Origin: Oscillospiraceae bacterium
GTDB lineage: Bacteria > Bacillota > Clostridia > Oscillospirales > Oscillospiraceae
DNA length: 37,852 bases
NCBI GenBank assembly: GCA_017452605.1
Contig: JAFTMB010000070.1
Coordinates: forward strand, 1 to 37,852
Direction: 5' to 3'
Below the pieces are notes generated by a model. That model had not been told where the DNA came from. It was given only the letters and a program-made list of their open reading frames with translations, and did no database searches. The position numbers were made by a program, and so were the translations under genes. Numbering within the stretch: position 1 is the stretch's first letter; each line of letters begins with the position of its first letter. Below, piece after piece: positions 37,687 to 37,852 of this stretch.

Positions 37687-37852
37687 TTACAATTCTGTCC
37701 CCACAGTTTCCTGCTTAGACACTGCGATTTCCAGGTTGCCGTTTCTGCAGCGGAGCTTGTCAATCATCTCTTTCTCACGGGTCGCATCCGCAAGCTCCAC
37801 ATTGTAGGTAAGCTTAAACATACTGCCCATATTGGTGGTCTTGACCCGAATC
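37687..37852 (-). CDS. DUF4956 membrane protein, C-terminal part (cut by window edge)
   Basis: The last 54 codons of a gene entering from the right edge. The readable C-terminus, IRVKTTNMGSMFKLTYNV ... IDKLRCRNGNLEIAVSK, matches the soluble tail of DUF4956 proteins, whose N-terminal half is a multi-pass membrane domain outside this window. These genes commonly sit beside polyphosphate-polymerase-type VTC and CotH genes and beta-helix lipoproteins. The stop codon is 12 bp before the lipoprotein start, so they share a transcript. Confidence 0.75.
   Translation of the reverse strand, partial: IRVKTTNMGSMFKLTYNVELADATREKEMIDKLRCRNGNLEIAVSKQETVGTEL

Overview
The window reads as a chromosomal segment from an anaerobic Firmicute, most likely a gut clostridium of the Oscillospiraceae/Ruminococcaceae type. 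This rests on gene content (a WYL regulator, YlmH-type S4 protein, DUF896, a SpoVB-type flippase, a YgiQ radical SAM protein, PepD, an FHA-FtsW fusion), strong purine-rich Shine-Dalgarno sites, classical TTGACA-17-TATAAT promoters, and tRNA genes that encode CCA. There is no phage, plasmid, transposase or CRISPR array.

Layout. 1-5100: a minus-strand cell-wall pair (PBP transpeptidase and FHA-FtsW/RodA), endonuclease IV, and a divergent WYL regulator with a palindrome between them. 5100-9830: a lipoprotein, a DUF1294 membrane protein, two translationally coupled flavoproteins (COG2509 and HI0933/BaiN types), YlmH and DUF896. 9820-12060: an alpha/beta hydrolase and two tandem paralogous membrane-anchored proteins of unknown function. 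12060-12660: tRNA-Ser(GCU) and tRNA-Ser(UGA) with a hairpin-rich insert. 12750-17260: a HAD phosphatase, small membrane proteins, CoaX with a YfcE-type phosphodiesterase, a three-gene set of small Gln/Pro-rich proteins behind a possible forespore-type promoter, and a CHAP-like hydrolase. 17270-20070: divergent trpS and gltX. 20110-22560: rpe with a SIS isomerase, then YjbQ and a tiny ferredoxin-thioredoxin-reductase-like protein. 22570-22960: tRNA-Leu(CAG) with a second hairpin-rich insert. 23050-27900: YgiQ, a double-OB SSB-like protein, Nth and a SpoVB-like flippase. 27930-31120: PepD, SecG, RF2 and a 25-codon ORF. 31230-35390: tRNA-Arg(CCU), a DeoR regulator and a divergent three-gene flavoprotein operon of the GlpA/GlpB/DUF1667 type, closed by a second copy of the tRNA-Arg terminator. 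35540-37852: a small ORF, a large beta-helix carbohydrate-binding lipoprotein and the 3' end of a DUF4956 membrane protein.

Most genes are housekeeping and packed tightly: ATGA overlaps, and stop codons placed inside terminator hairpins. The least explained structure lies beside tRNA genes. tRNA-Leu and tRNA-Ser(GCU) are each followed by a terminator, an inverted copy of the tRNA's own T-arm, an array of back-to-back hairpins, and a direct repeat (32 or 30 bp) that duplicates the terminator start (and, for Leu, the tRNA 3' end). The tRNA-Arg locus has a looser version, with its terminator repeated about 4 kb away across the flavoprotein operon. This looks like the footprint of a small tRNA-targeting element or of old integration events.
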